Part shown: piece after piece, positions 8,662 through 17,792 of the stretch
Position numbering within the stretch: position 1 is the first letter of the stretch
Layout: the number at the start of each line of letters is the position of its first letter
NCBI RefSeq assembly: GCF_014650335.1
Contig: NZ_BMUT01000002.1
Location: 1 to 48,720, forward strand
DNA: 48,720 bases
Source of the DNA: Streptomyces hiroshimensis
GTDB taxonomy: Bacteria > Actinomycetota > Actinomycetes > Streptomycetales > Streptomycetaceae
Reading direction: 5' to 3'
Translations under genes and position numbers: made by a program
Notes under the pieces: generated by a model
Told to the model about the DNA's origin: nothing
The model's input: the letters and a program-made list of their open reading frames with translations, nothing else
Database searches by the model: none

Positions 8662-9351
8662 GTGGACATCGTCGTCAAAGGCCGCAAGACCGAGGTGCCC
8701 GAGCGCTTTCGCAAGCACGTGGCCGAGAAGCTGAAGCTGGACAAGATCCAGAAGCTCGACGGCAAGGTGATCAGCCTCGACGTCGAGGTGTCCAAGGAGC
8801 CCAACCCCAGGCAGGCCGACCGCTCCGACCGGGTGGAGATCACGGTGCGTTCCCGTGGACCGGTGATCCGGGCGGAGGCCGCTGCAACCGATCCGTATGT
8901 CGCACTGGACCTGGCCACCAGCAAGCTCGAAGCACGACTGCGCAAGCAGAACGACAAGCGCCACACCCGGCGGGGCAACGGCCGTATCCCCGCGAGCGAT
9001 GTCGCGGCGACCGTCATCGGCGCCGCGGAGCTCACCGACAGCGGTGAACTCGCCGTCGACCACGCGGCGGAAGGCGTGCCGGTCACCCGCATGGGATCCC
9101 TGGAGATCCAGGGCGAAGGCCCCCTGGTGGTCCGCGAGAAGACCCACGCCGCAGCGCCCATGACCCTCGACCAGGCGCTCTACGAAATGGAGTTGGTCGG
9201 GCACGACTTCTACCTGTTCGTCGACTCCGACAGCAAACAACCCAGTGTCGTCTACCGGCGGCACGCCTACGACTACGGCGTCATCCACCTCAATGCCGAC
9301 CCGCTCTTCGAAGGAGAGCCCGGTGGTGCGGGCGGCGAGCTGGGCGGCTGA
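8662..9351 (+). CDS. hpf: Ribosome hibernation promoting factor, long form
   Basis: Long HPF binds the 30S subunit and dimerises ribosomes into inactive 100S particles in stationary phase or stress. The 229-residue product has the N-terminal ribosome-binding domain (1 to about 105, MDIVVKGRKTEVPERFRKHV onward), a variable charged linker, and the C-terminal dimerisation domain (about 170-225, with PMTLDQALYEMELVGHDFYL and YGVIHL). The start is GTG 8662 with CGGAG at 8651-8655. Extending upstream in frame to 8605 would add 19 non-homologous residues including two cysteines. It is a single gene with a ~316-bp leader, consistent with stress-dependent transcription, and is followed by a compact hairpin. 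Confidence 0.95.
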   Translation: MDIVVKGRKTEVPERFRKHVAEKLKLDKIQKLDGKVISLDVEVSKEPNPRQADRSDRVEITVRSRGPVIRAEAAATDPYVALDLATSKLEARLRKQNDKRHTRRGNGRIPASDVAATVIGAAELTDSGELAVDHAAEGVPVTRMGSLEIQGEGPLVVREKTHAAAPMTLDQALYEMELVGHDFYLFVDSDSKQPSVVYRRHAYDYGVIHLNADPLFEGEPGGAGGELGG

Positions 9352-9353
9352 GC

Positions 9354-9373
9354 CGGGAGGCCCAGGCCTCCCG
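9354..9373 (+). terminator. Compact GC hairpin after hpf
   Basis: CGGGAGGCC (9354-9362) pairs with GGCCTCCCG (9365-9373) two bases after the hpf stop codon. No T tract follows, which is common for terminator-like hairpins in high-GC actinobacteria. Confidence 0.5.
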
Positions 9374-9594
9374 CGGCATCTGCCGTAACCGTCGATCCGG
9401 TGCCCTCGGGGCGCGCCCCCCGCGCCCCCGGGGCGCCGGCGTGCGACGACGGAAGCAGCGTCCGGCCCCCCGGCATGAAATCATGGCCCGGCGGCCAACC
9501 ACCGGCGCCGGGGAACCGGTTGGGCGGCGCAGCACGCAGCACAGTGCAACCGCGAGGGGCTCTGGGCCTTCAGGGGTCTTCAGGGGGAGGAACA

Positions 9595-10335
9595 ATGGCG
9601 GACAGGTTCGGGCCCGTACTCGAGCCCGGCGAGGACGACGACGAGGCCTGCACAGGCAGGGGCGCGGCGCGCGAGGAGCCCATCCGGGTCCTGGTCGTGG
9701 ACGACCACGCGCTCTTCCGCCGGGGCCTGGAGATCGTCCTTGCGCAGGAGGAGGACATCCAGGTCGTAGGGGAGGCCGGGGACGGCGCGGAGGCCGTGGA
9801 CAAGGCCGCGGATCTGCTGCCCGACATCGTGCTGATGGACGTCCGCATGCCCAAGCGCGGCGGCATCGAGGCGTGCACCTCCATCAAGGAGGTGGCCCCC
9901 AGCGCGAAGATCATCATGCTGACGATCAGCGATGAGGAAGCCGACCTCTACGACGCCATCAAGGCCGGGGCGACCGGCTATCTCCTCAAGGAGATCTCCA
10001 CCGACGAAGTGGCGACCGCGATCCGGGCCGTCGCCGACGGGCAGTCGCAGATCAGCCCGTCGATGGCGTCCAAGCTGCTCACCGAGTTCAAGTCGATGAT
10101 CCAGCGCACGGACGAGCGCCGGCTGGTGCCGGCCCCCCGGCTGACCGACCGCGAGCTGGAGGTCCTCAAGCTCGTCGCCACGGGGATGAACAACCGCGAT
10201 ATCGCCAAGGAGTTGTTCATCTCCGAGAACACCGTCAAGAACCACGTGCGCAACATCCTGGAGAAGCTGCAGCTGCACTCCAGGATGGAGGCGGTGGTGT
10301 ACGCGATGCGCGAGAAGATCCTGGAAATCCGTTAG
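9595..10335 (+). CDS. Orphan NarL/FixJ-type response regulator
   Basis: The 246-residue product has a charged N-terminal extension (1-29), a receiver domain (about 30-150; acidic pair D36-D37, phosphoacceptor D82 in IVLMDVRMP, Lys in GYLLKE) and a LuxR-type helix-turn-helix (about 180-236, LTDRELEVLKLVATGMNNRDIAKEL). All receiver residues needed for phosphorylation look intact. The ATG at 9595 follows a strong GGGGAGG site at 9584-9590. No histidine kinase gene is adjacent, so it is an orphan or is served by a distant kinase. By position and sequence it resembles the S. coelicolor regulator I recall as OrrA, which influences antibiotic production and sporulation; that identification is from memory. 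Confidence 0.92.
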   Translation: MADRFGPVLEPGEDDDEACTGRGAAREEPIRVLVVDDHALFRRGLEIVLAQEEDIQVVGEAGDGAEAVDKAADLLPDIVLMDVRMPKRGGIEACTSIKEVAPSAKIIMLTISDEEADLYDAIKAGATGYLLKEISTDEVATAIRAVADGQSQISPSMASKLLTEFKSMIQRTDERRLVPAPRLTDRELEVLKLVATGMNNRDIAKELFISENTVKNHVRNILEKLQLHSRMEAVVYAMREKILEIR

Positions 10336-10352
10336 CCGGGGGCATGCCGGGC

Positions 10353-11582
10353 CTATTCCAGGGCGGTGATCAGCGCTGCGGCCAGCTTCGCGTCGTCGCA
10401 GCGCTCGATCCGGACGGCATTGCAGCCCACCCACTCCGCGGCTTCCCGGAGCGCCTGGGCCATGGGAGCCACGGCCTTGGGCCCGTCGAGGGAGACCTGG
10501 CGGGCCACCAGCGTGCTGCCGTCGCGCGCCGGGTCGACGCGGCCGAGCAGCCGGCCGCCCGCCAGCAGCGGCATCGCGAAATAGCCGTGTATGCGCTTGT
10601 CCTTCGGGACGTACGCCTCCAGGCGGTGGGTGAAGCCGAAGATCCGCTCCGTGCGGGGGCGGTCCCAGACCAGTGAGTCGAACGGCGACAGCAGCGTCGT
10701 ACGGTGCCGGCCGCGCGGCTGTTCGGCCAGGGCCGCGGGGTCGGCCCACGCGGGCTTCGACCAGCCCGCCACCTCGACGGGCACCAGGCCGGTCTCGTCG
10801 ATGACGGTGTCCACCTGCTCGCCCTTGAGGCGGTGGTAGTCCGCGAGGTCCGCCCGGGTGGCCACGCCCATCGCGGCACCGGCCTGCGCCACCAGGCGCC
10901 GTATGCACGCGGCGTCGTCCAGATCGTCGTGGAAGAGGGCATCGGGCACGGCGCGCTCCGCCAGGTCGTACACGCGCTTCCAGCCGCGCCTGCGGGTGCA
11001 CACCACCTCGCCGGTGTCCAGCAGCCACTCGACCGCGATCTTCGTCTCGGACCAGTCGTACCACTCCCCGCCGTTCTTCGCGCCGCCCAGCTCCGTGGCC
11101 GTCAGGGGGCCTTCGGCCTTGAGGCGGTCGCGGACCGCCGCGCACGAGCGCTCGGCGTCCTCCATGATGTGCCAGCGGTGGCCGCGGGCCTGGAAGGCCC
11201 GGCGGCGGAAGGCGAACAGCGGCCATTCCTCGACGGGCAGGATGCACGCCGCATGCGACCAGTACTCGAAAGCGTGGTCCCCCGACCAGTAGGCCGCCTC
11301 GACCGTGCCCCGGCCGACCGCGCCCAGCCGGGCGTACGGCACCAGCTCGTGCGAGCGGGCCAGCACCGAGATCGTGTCGAGCTGGACGGCCCCCAGCCGC
11401 CGCAACACGCCGCGCGTGCCCGCCCGCCGGTCCGGCGCGCCCAGCAGGCCCTGGGCGCGCAGCGCCAGCCGGCGCGCGTCATCGGCGGACAGGCGGTGCT
11501 CGGGCCCCCGGACTCCCGGCTTGAGAGCTTCGGGCTTGCGGGCTTCCGGCTTACGGGCCTTGGCGGAGGCGGCAGTTGTCAT
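10353..11582 (-). CDS. YcaQ/AlkX-family winged-helix DNA glycosylase homologue
   Basis: The family (HTH_42; E. coli YcaQ, Streptomyces AlkZ/AlkX) excises alkylated or cross-linked bases from DNA. The 409-residue product contains the catalytic QxD motif, Q67-L-D69 in RRLGAVQLDTISVL, followed by tandem winged-helix segments. AlkZ-type antibiotic self-resistance paralogues have QxQ and AlkX/YcaQ have QxD, so this belongs with the general repair branch. Start is ATG 11582 with AAGGTG seven bases upstream. A TTG at 11612 would add ten residues. Residues 8-25 are a Lys/Pro/Glu repeat. It converges on the response regulator with 17 bp between stops. Confidence 0.85.
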   Translation of the reverse strand: MTTAASAKARKPEARKPEALKPGVRGPEHRLSADDARRLALRAQGLLGAPDRRAGTRGVLRRLGAVQLDTISVLARSHELVPYARLGAVGRGTVEAAYWSGDHAFEYWSHAACILPVEEWPLFAFRRRAFQARGHRWHIMEDAERSCAAVRDRLKAEGPLTATELGGAKNGGEWYDWSETKIAVEWLLDTGEVVCTRRRGWKRVYDLAERAVPDALFHDDLDDAACIRRLVAQAGAAMGVATRADLADYHRLKGEQVDTVIDETGLVPVEVAGWSKPAWADPAALAEQPRGRHRTTLLSPFDSLVWDRPRTERIFGFTHRLEAYVPKDKRIHGYFAMPLLAGGRLLGRVDPARDGSTLVARQVSLDGPKAVAPMAQALREAAEWVGCNAVRIERCDDAKLAAALITALE

Positions 11583-11627
11583 GCCGATCACCTTAGGCGG
11601 GGGCACTGACAACGACCCCGGATCCGG

Positions 11628-12221
11628 TCAGCCGCGCTCGGGAAACGGCAGGTAGGGGGTGGTGGTCGGCAGGTCCAGGTCCGAGGGGAGCAGGGAACCG
11701 GTCCACGCGTCGCGGCGCGTGCCCGCGTACACGATCTTCGACCGCATGACGCCCTCCATCCGGAATCCGACCTTCAGGGCCACCGCGCGCGAGCCCTCGT
11801 TGCCGGCCTCCGCGTACCACTCCATGCGCTCGACGCCGAGGGTCCCGAAGGCCCAGCGGACGACCGCGCCGGCCGCCTCCGCGGTGTACCCGCGGCCGCG
11901 CTGCTCCTTGGCGGTCCAGTAGCCGAGCTCGGCCTGGCGCTCGGGGGAGCGCAGCTGCGCGAGCCGCACCAGGCACATCGAACCGACGAGCCGGCCGTCC
12001 TCCCGGGTGAAGACGCCCCAGGTGTAGAGGGAGTCGTTGTGCCAGCCGGACGGGCACGTCTCCCCGATGAAGGTGCGGGCGTCCTCGGGCGTGTACGGAG
12101 AGGGCACGCTCGTGTACCGCGGGATGTCCGGGTCCTGGCAGGCCGCGACCACGCCGTCCGCGTCGGAGAGGGCGAAAGGACGCAGCAGCAGGCGCTCGGT
12201 CGTGAGCTCTATGGGGTCCAT
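11628..12221 (-). CDS. GNAT N-acetyltransferase, RimJ/RimL type
   Basis: The 197-residue product opens with TERLLLRPF, the hallmark of Acetyltransf_3 (RimJ/RimL/YdaF) enzymes, and has an acetyl-CoA-binding segment ELGYWTAKEQRGRGYTAEA (residues about 99-117) followed by the conserved N-x-x-S and GF elements (NEGSRAVALKVGFRMEG). It would transfer acetyl groups to an N-terminal or side-chain amine; the substrate is unknown. No ribosome-binding site precedes the ATG, but a -10-like TACACT ends six bases before it, suggesting leaderless translation. It is followed on the same strand by the YcaQ-like gene after 45 bp. Confidence 0.88.
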   Translation of the reverse strand: MDPIELTTERLLLRPFALSDADGVVAACQDPDIPRYTSVPSPYTPEDARTFIGETCPSGWHNDSLYTWGVFTREDGRLVGSMCLVRLAQLRSPERQAELGYWTAKEQRGRGYTAEAAGAVVRWAFGTLGVERMEWYAEAGNEGSRAVALKVGFRMEGVMRSKIVYAGTRRDAWTGSLLPSDLDLPTTTPYLPFPERG

Positions 12222-12227
12222 GGCCGG

Positions 12228-12233
12228 AGTGTA
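12228..12233 (-). promoter_or_regulatory. -10 element for a leaderless acetyltransferase transcript
   Basis: Read on the minus strand, TACACT ends six bases before the ATG at 12221, with no Shine-Dalgarno sequence between. Streptomyces leaderless genes typically show this spacing. No good -35 was found. Confidence 0.45.
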
Positions 12234-12280
12234 AAGACCCGCAGCCCGGCACCTTCGGGATTATTCGCTCGTTCCTTATC

Positions 12281-12304
12281 CGGGTGACACCGCGGGTGAC
12301 ACCC
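12281..12304. repeat. Tandem CGGGTGACACC repeats upstream of secA
   Basis: The 11-mer CGGGTGACACC occurs at 12281-12291 and 12293-12303 with a 12-bp period. Each copy contains GGTGAC, the complement of the GTCACC pair seen upstream of mtrA. It lies about 155 bp ahead of the secA start, in the divergent secA/acetyltransferase gap, and may be a regulator site. Confidence 0.55.
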
Positions 12305-12456
12305 GGCCTCGGTGATGACGGACCTCCCGGCGCGGCGGGGTCCTCGCTTACGATGGCCGTTGCGGCGGGGACTGTCCCGTCGTGCCCGCGTACCCGCCCC
12401 CTGCCCACGGCGGGGGAGAACCGGTGCCAGGCCCGACCGGCAAGGAGCTAGCCTAC

Positions 12457-15273
<2,817 letters not shown>

Positions 15274-15304
15274 GCCTGGGCGGTTCGCCGGGTGTGATCC
15301 TTTG

Positions 15305-15354
15305 GGCGTGAGCCCTCGGGCATGAGCCTTGCGGCGTGAGCCTTCGGGCATGAG
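15305..15354 (+). repeat. 28-bp-period direct repeat after secA
   Basis: A 22-base unit at 15305-15326 recurs at 15333-15354 with one mismatch (GGCGTGAGCC...TCGGGCATGAG). It lies in the 3' untranslated region of secA, just ahead of and slightly overlapping the terminator. It looks like a local slippage duplication. Confidence 0.6.
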
Positions 15355-15399
15355 GCGGGGCGGGACTCCTGGGTGATCCAGGCGCCCCGCCCCGCCTCA
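15351..15399. terminator. Bidirectional terminator between secA and the Rv3235-like gene
   Basis: A perfect 14-bp GC stem (15351-15364 with 15386-15399) encloses a 21-nt loop that itself can form CCTGG/CCAGG. It sits between two convergent genes, six bases from the end of the minus-strand one. Confidence 0.8.
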
Positions 15400-15405
15400 C
15401 GTATG

Positions 15406-15879
15406 TCAGCGGCGGGTCCCGCCGCCGAGCTCCACGGCCGAGCACCGCCAGCGCTGGTCGGTGCAGTGCTCCAGGCGGAAGGCGAGGGCGAGCAGCCGGT
15501 CCCCGGACGCGATGCGGGCGAAGGCCTCGATGACGCCCGGGGAGGGCCGGAACTCGTCGCAGTGCCTGACGGCGGGGCTGCGGCCGGGCGGGGCGGGCAG
15601 CAGGGGAGCGTAGGGCGCCAGGGCGGCCAGCTGGTCGTACGCGGCGCCCAGGGTGTGGCCGAGCATCCAGTGGACCGGGCGCTGGCCGCTGAGGGTGAGC
15701 AGGAGCCGTTCGGCGAACCAGTAGCGCGGCAGGCGCTCGCGCTCCCGGCGGCGTGCGGCCGGGTCCGGGGCGGCCGGGCGGCGGGAGTCCGTGCGCCGTG
15801 CGGGTGCGGTCCGGGCGGCGGGCCTGCCGGTGCGTGCGGCCGTCCTGCCGCCGGTGGTCCTGTTCGTGCCGGTCCTCAT
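15406..15879 (-). CDS. Rv3235-family protein (function unknown)
   Basis: The 157-residue product has an Arg/Ala/Pro-rich, probably disordered first half and a conserved C-terminal half (about 50-157) with RYWFAERLLLTLSGQRPVHW and FRLEHCTDQRWRCSAVELG. This matches the Rv3235/DUF6459 family, whose M. tuberculosis member also sits beside secA1, so the link is conserved across actinobacteria. No catalytic motif is evident. The ATG at 15879 has GAGGGG about nine bases upstream. It converges with secA. A role linked to SecA or to the envelope is suggested only by context. Confidence 0.85.
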   Translation of the reverse strand: MRTGTNRTTGGRTAARTGRPAARTAPARRTDSRRPAAPDPAARRRERERLPRYWFAERLLLTLSGQRPVHWMLGHTLGAAYDQLAALAPYAPLLPAPPGRSPAVRHCDEFRPSPGVIEAFARIASGDRLLALAFRLEHCTDQRWRCSAVELGGGTRR

Positions 15880-16181
15880 GCTGGCCGCCCCCTCGCGGTG
15901 CCGGGCCCGGCGGGATTACCGGGCAGTAGCTTCCGTCGGGTGATCTTCTATCGGGGGCGCCGGAGGGCGGCAAGGACGGCGGACGGGGCTGCGCCGCCTG
16001 CCGGTGATTCACCTATTCGGGGGACCCCGGGGTGGTGCGGGGCAGCCGGGCGCCACACGCTGCGACACAGGGGGCCGAGGAGCCGCCCGCAGGCGGCTCA
16101 CCTGCACTTCGAAGGGGTACCCACGCCCGTATGCTGGCCTCGCAACCGAAACGTCCCCAGGATCGAAGGAAAGCGGCGGTC
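15880..16181. other. 302-bp divergent promoter region
   Basis: No gene is apparent between the Rv3235-like gene and the DUF6912-like gene. A -10-like TATGCT lies near 16131 with TTCGAA about 17 bases upstream as a poor -35, which could serve the plus-strand gene. The rest is GC-rich without clear repeats. Confidence 0.4.
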
Positions 16182-16685
16182 ATGCGCGTCTACGTCCCCT
16201 TGACCCTCCCCGGTCTCGCCGAGGCGCACAAGGCGGGAGTGCTGGGCCCGGCCCCGCTGGACGCCTTCGCCGTGACCCCGGCCCTGCGCGAGTGGTACCG
16301 CTCCGACGACGTCGAGGAGCTGGAGTACGCCGCCCTGGGGCGCGCCGCCCAGGGTTCCCTGCGCCTGCTCGCCGCCGACCCCGAGGCGCCGCGCCGCCGC
16401 GTGGTCGTCGCCGTCGACGTGCCCGAGGCCGCCGTGGCCGCCGACCCCGAGCGTGGGCTGGACCAGTCCGCCTACGGCGAGGTGCGGCTCTCGGAGACGG
16501 TGCGGCTGGCGAAGGCCGCGGCCGTGCACCTCGACTCCGGGGACGCCGAGGAGGACGTCGCGGCGGCCGCCGCGGCGCTGGGCGCCGCCGACCGCGGTGA
16601 CGACGACGCGCAGTTCACGGTCGACGGCGCCGAGGACCACGAGCTGATGTGGTTCGGCGTGCAGGAGATCCCCAACCTGATCTAG
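16182..16685 (+). CDS. DUF6912-like conserved actinobacterial protein
   Basis: The 167-residue product begins MRVYVPLTLPGLAEAHKAG and ends WFGVQEIPNLI, features of a small conserved actinobacterial family of unknown function (DUF6912, assigned from memory). It has no signal peptide or membrane segment and is strongly acidic in its C-terminal half (LDSGDAEEDVAAAAAALGA). Start is ATG 16182 with AAGGA at 16165-16169. The open frame extends upstream to 16032 but that part has no family resemblance. It precedes the HAD hydrolase by 50 bp on the same strand, but the hydrolase appears to have its own promoter. Confidence 0.8.
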   Translation: MRVYVPLTLPGLAEAHKAGVLGPAPLDAFAVTPALREWYRSDDVEELEYAALGRAAQGSLRLLAADPEAPRRRVVVAVDVPEAAVAADPERGLDQSAYGEVRLSETVRLAKAAAVHLDSGDAEEDVAAAAAALGAADRGDDDAQFTVDGAEDHELMWFGVQEIPNLI

Positions 16686-16723
16686 GACCGCCGCCCGGGA
16701 CCGCTGTTGTCACAGCCTCCCCG

Positions 16724-16729
16724 TACAGT
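16724..16729 (+). promoter_or_regulatory. -10 element for a leaderless HAD hydrolase transcript
   Basis: TACAGT ends six bases before the ATG at 16736 and no ribosome-binding site lies between. TTGTCA occurs at 16707-16712 but only 11 bases upstream, too close to be a normal -35. Confidence 0.45.
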
Positions 16730-16735
16730 TTTCGC

Positions 16736-17404
16736 ATGGGGAAGCACGCGGCCCACATTGTGTGGGACTGGAACGGCACGCTCTTTCACGACGTCGACGC
16801 GGTGATGGCGGCGACCAACGCCGCCTTCGCGGAGATCGGCCTGGAGCCGATCACCCTGGAGCGCTACCGCGCGCTGTACTGCGTCCCCATCCCGCGGTTC
16901 TACGAGCGGCTGATGGGCCGCCTCCCCACCGAGGCCGAGTGGGAGCACATGGACGGCGCCTTCCAGCGGCACTACCACGACCACCACCTGCGCTGCGGCC
17001 TCGCGGAGGGCGCCGAGAAGCTGCTGGAGCGCTGGCAGGAGACCGGCGGCACCCAGTCGATCATGTCGATGTACGGGCACGAGGCCCTGCTGCCGCTCGT
17101 GCGCACCTTCGGCATCGAACGGAGGTTCGTCCGGGTCGAGGGGCGGACGGGCCCCTCCGGCGGCAGCAAGGCCGAGCACATGGCCCGCCACGTCGCCGGC
17201 CTGGCGGGCGAGGGCATACCCCCGGCGCGCACGGTCGTCATCGGCGACGCGCTCGACGACGCCGTGGCGGCGGCCCACGTGGGCGCGCACGCGGTGCTGT
17301 ACACGGGAGGCTCGCACGACCGGGCCGGGCTTGTAGGGGCCGGGGTGCCCGTCGTGGACACGCTGGTGGAGGCCGTTGCGGAGGCGGAGCGTCTCGTCGG
17401 CTGA
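16736..17404 (+). CDS. HAD-superfamily hydrolase (phosphatase-like)
   Basis: The 222-residue product is a HAD-fold phosphatase with motif I DWNGT (nucleophile D11, second position N13 where most have Asp) and motif IV VVIGDALDDAVAAAHVG (about residues 165-181). A helical cap follows motif I, as in phosphoglycolate-phosphatase-like members. The substitution of Asp by Asn at the general acid/base position occurs in some HAD enzymes and may alter chemistry, so phosphatase activity is not certain. ATG 16736 is chosen because homology starts there and a -10 element sits six bases upstream. Confidence 0.87.
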   Translation: MGKHAAHIVWDWNGTLFHDVDAVMAATNAAFAEIGLEPITLERYRALYCVPIPRFYERLMGRLPTEAEWEHMDGAFQRHYHDHHLRCGLAEGAEKLLERWQETGGTQSIMSMYGHEALLPLVRTFGIERRFVRVEGRTGPSGGSKAEHMARHVAGLAGEGIPPARTVVIGDALDDAVAAAHVGAHAVLYTGGSHDRAGLVGAGVPVVDTLVEAVAEAERLVG

Positions 17405-17437
17405 CCGCGCTGTCCATATCGTCAAAGATGGGCTCCG

Positions 17438-17454
17438 GGTTTTGTACACAAACC
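17438..17454. promoter_or_regulatory. Operator-like palindrome TTTGT-AC-ACAAA
   Basis: The core TTTGT (41-45) and ACAAA (48-52) are perfect inverted arms around AC, extended by GG and CC on the flanks. It is located about 30 bp upstream of the -10 element, where an activator or repressor of gdh could bind. The binding protein is unknown. Confidence 0.45.
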
Positions 17455-17483
17455 GCTCGTGACGCCTCCCGGGGGAAGAGCGA

Positions 17484-17489
17484 TAGCCT
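17484..17489 (+). promoter_or_regulatory. -10 element upstream of gdh
   Basis: TAGCCT is followed by six bases and a GTG (17496). Transcription would begin at or near that GTG, giving gdh a leader of roughly 235 nt. Confidence 0.4.
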
Positions 17490-17495
17490 TACGGG

Positions 17496-17792
17496 GTGAT
17501 CAGCGCGATATCCAGCGGGGGCGACGGCGCCCCTGTCCTGCGCCCGGAGTGCCACGGCACCCGGGGAGCCGCTGGTCGCCCGGGCGGGGCGCATTCGGCC
17601 GAATCGGCCGGGACCGCTCCGGTCATCCCTCATTCCGGCATACCGTCGAAGACGACCGGAGACCCCGCGTCGCGGCGTGATGCCTTCACCACCTATGTCA
17701 CGCAACGGCGCGCGACAGGAGCCAGAGGACATGCAGACCAAGCTGGACGAAGCCAAGGCAGAGCTGCTCGAGAGGGCGGCCCGCGTCGCTGA
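17496..17792 (+). CDS. Possible leaderless small ORF overlapping the gdh start
   Basis: A GTG six bases after a -10 element opens a 98-codon frame that runs 62 bases into gdh in another frame. Over its first 70 or so codons roughly four fifths of third positions are G or C, lower than in its neighbours but higher than random for this region. The product shows no recognised domain. It could be a leader peptide affecting gdh translation, or chance. Low confidence. Confidence 0.22.
   Translation: MISAISSGGDGAPVLRPECHGTRGAAGRPGGAHSAESAGTAPVIPHSGIPSKTTGDPASRRDAFTTYVTQRRATGARGHADQAGRSQGRAAREGGPRR

Larger units (their letters stand above)
17405..17730. other. 326-bp leader region of the glutamate dehydrogenase gene
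   Basis: The region contains an A/T-rich palindrome (17438-17454), a -10 element TAGCCT (17484-17489) and a possible leaderless small reading frame beginning at GTG 17496. No conserved protein was recognised in it. The main gene is taken to begin at 17731. Confidence 0.5.

Noticed and set aside
10353..11582. AlkZ-type antibiotic self-resistance glycosylase
   Set aside because: The catalytic motif is QLD (QxD) rather than QxQ and no biosynthetic cluster is nearby.
15305..15354. Regulatory repeat controlling secA
   Set aside because: It lies downstream of the stop codon next to the terminator and looks like slippage, so no regulatory role is claimed.
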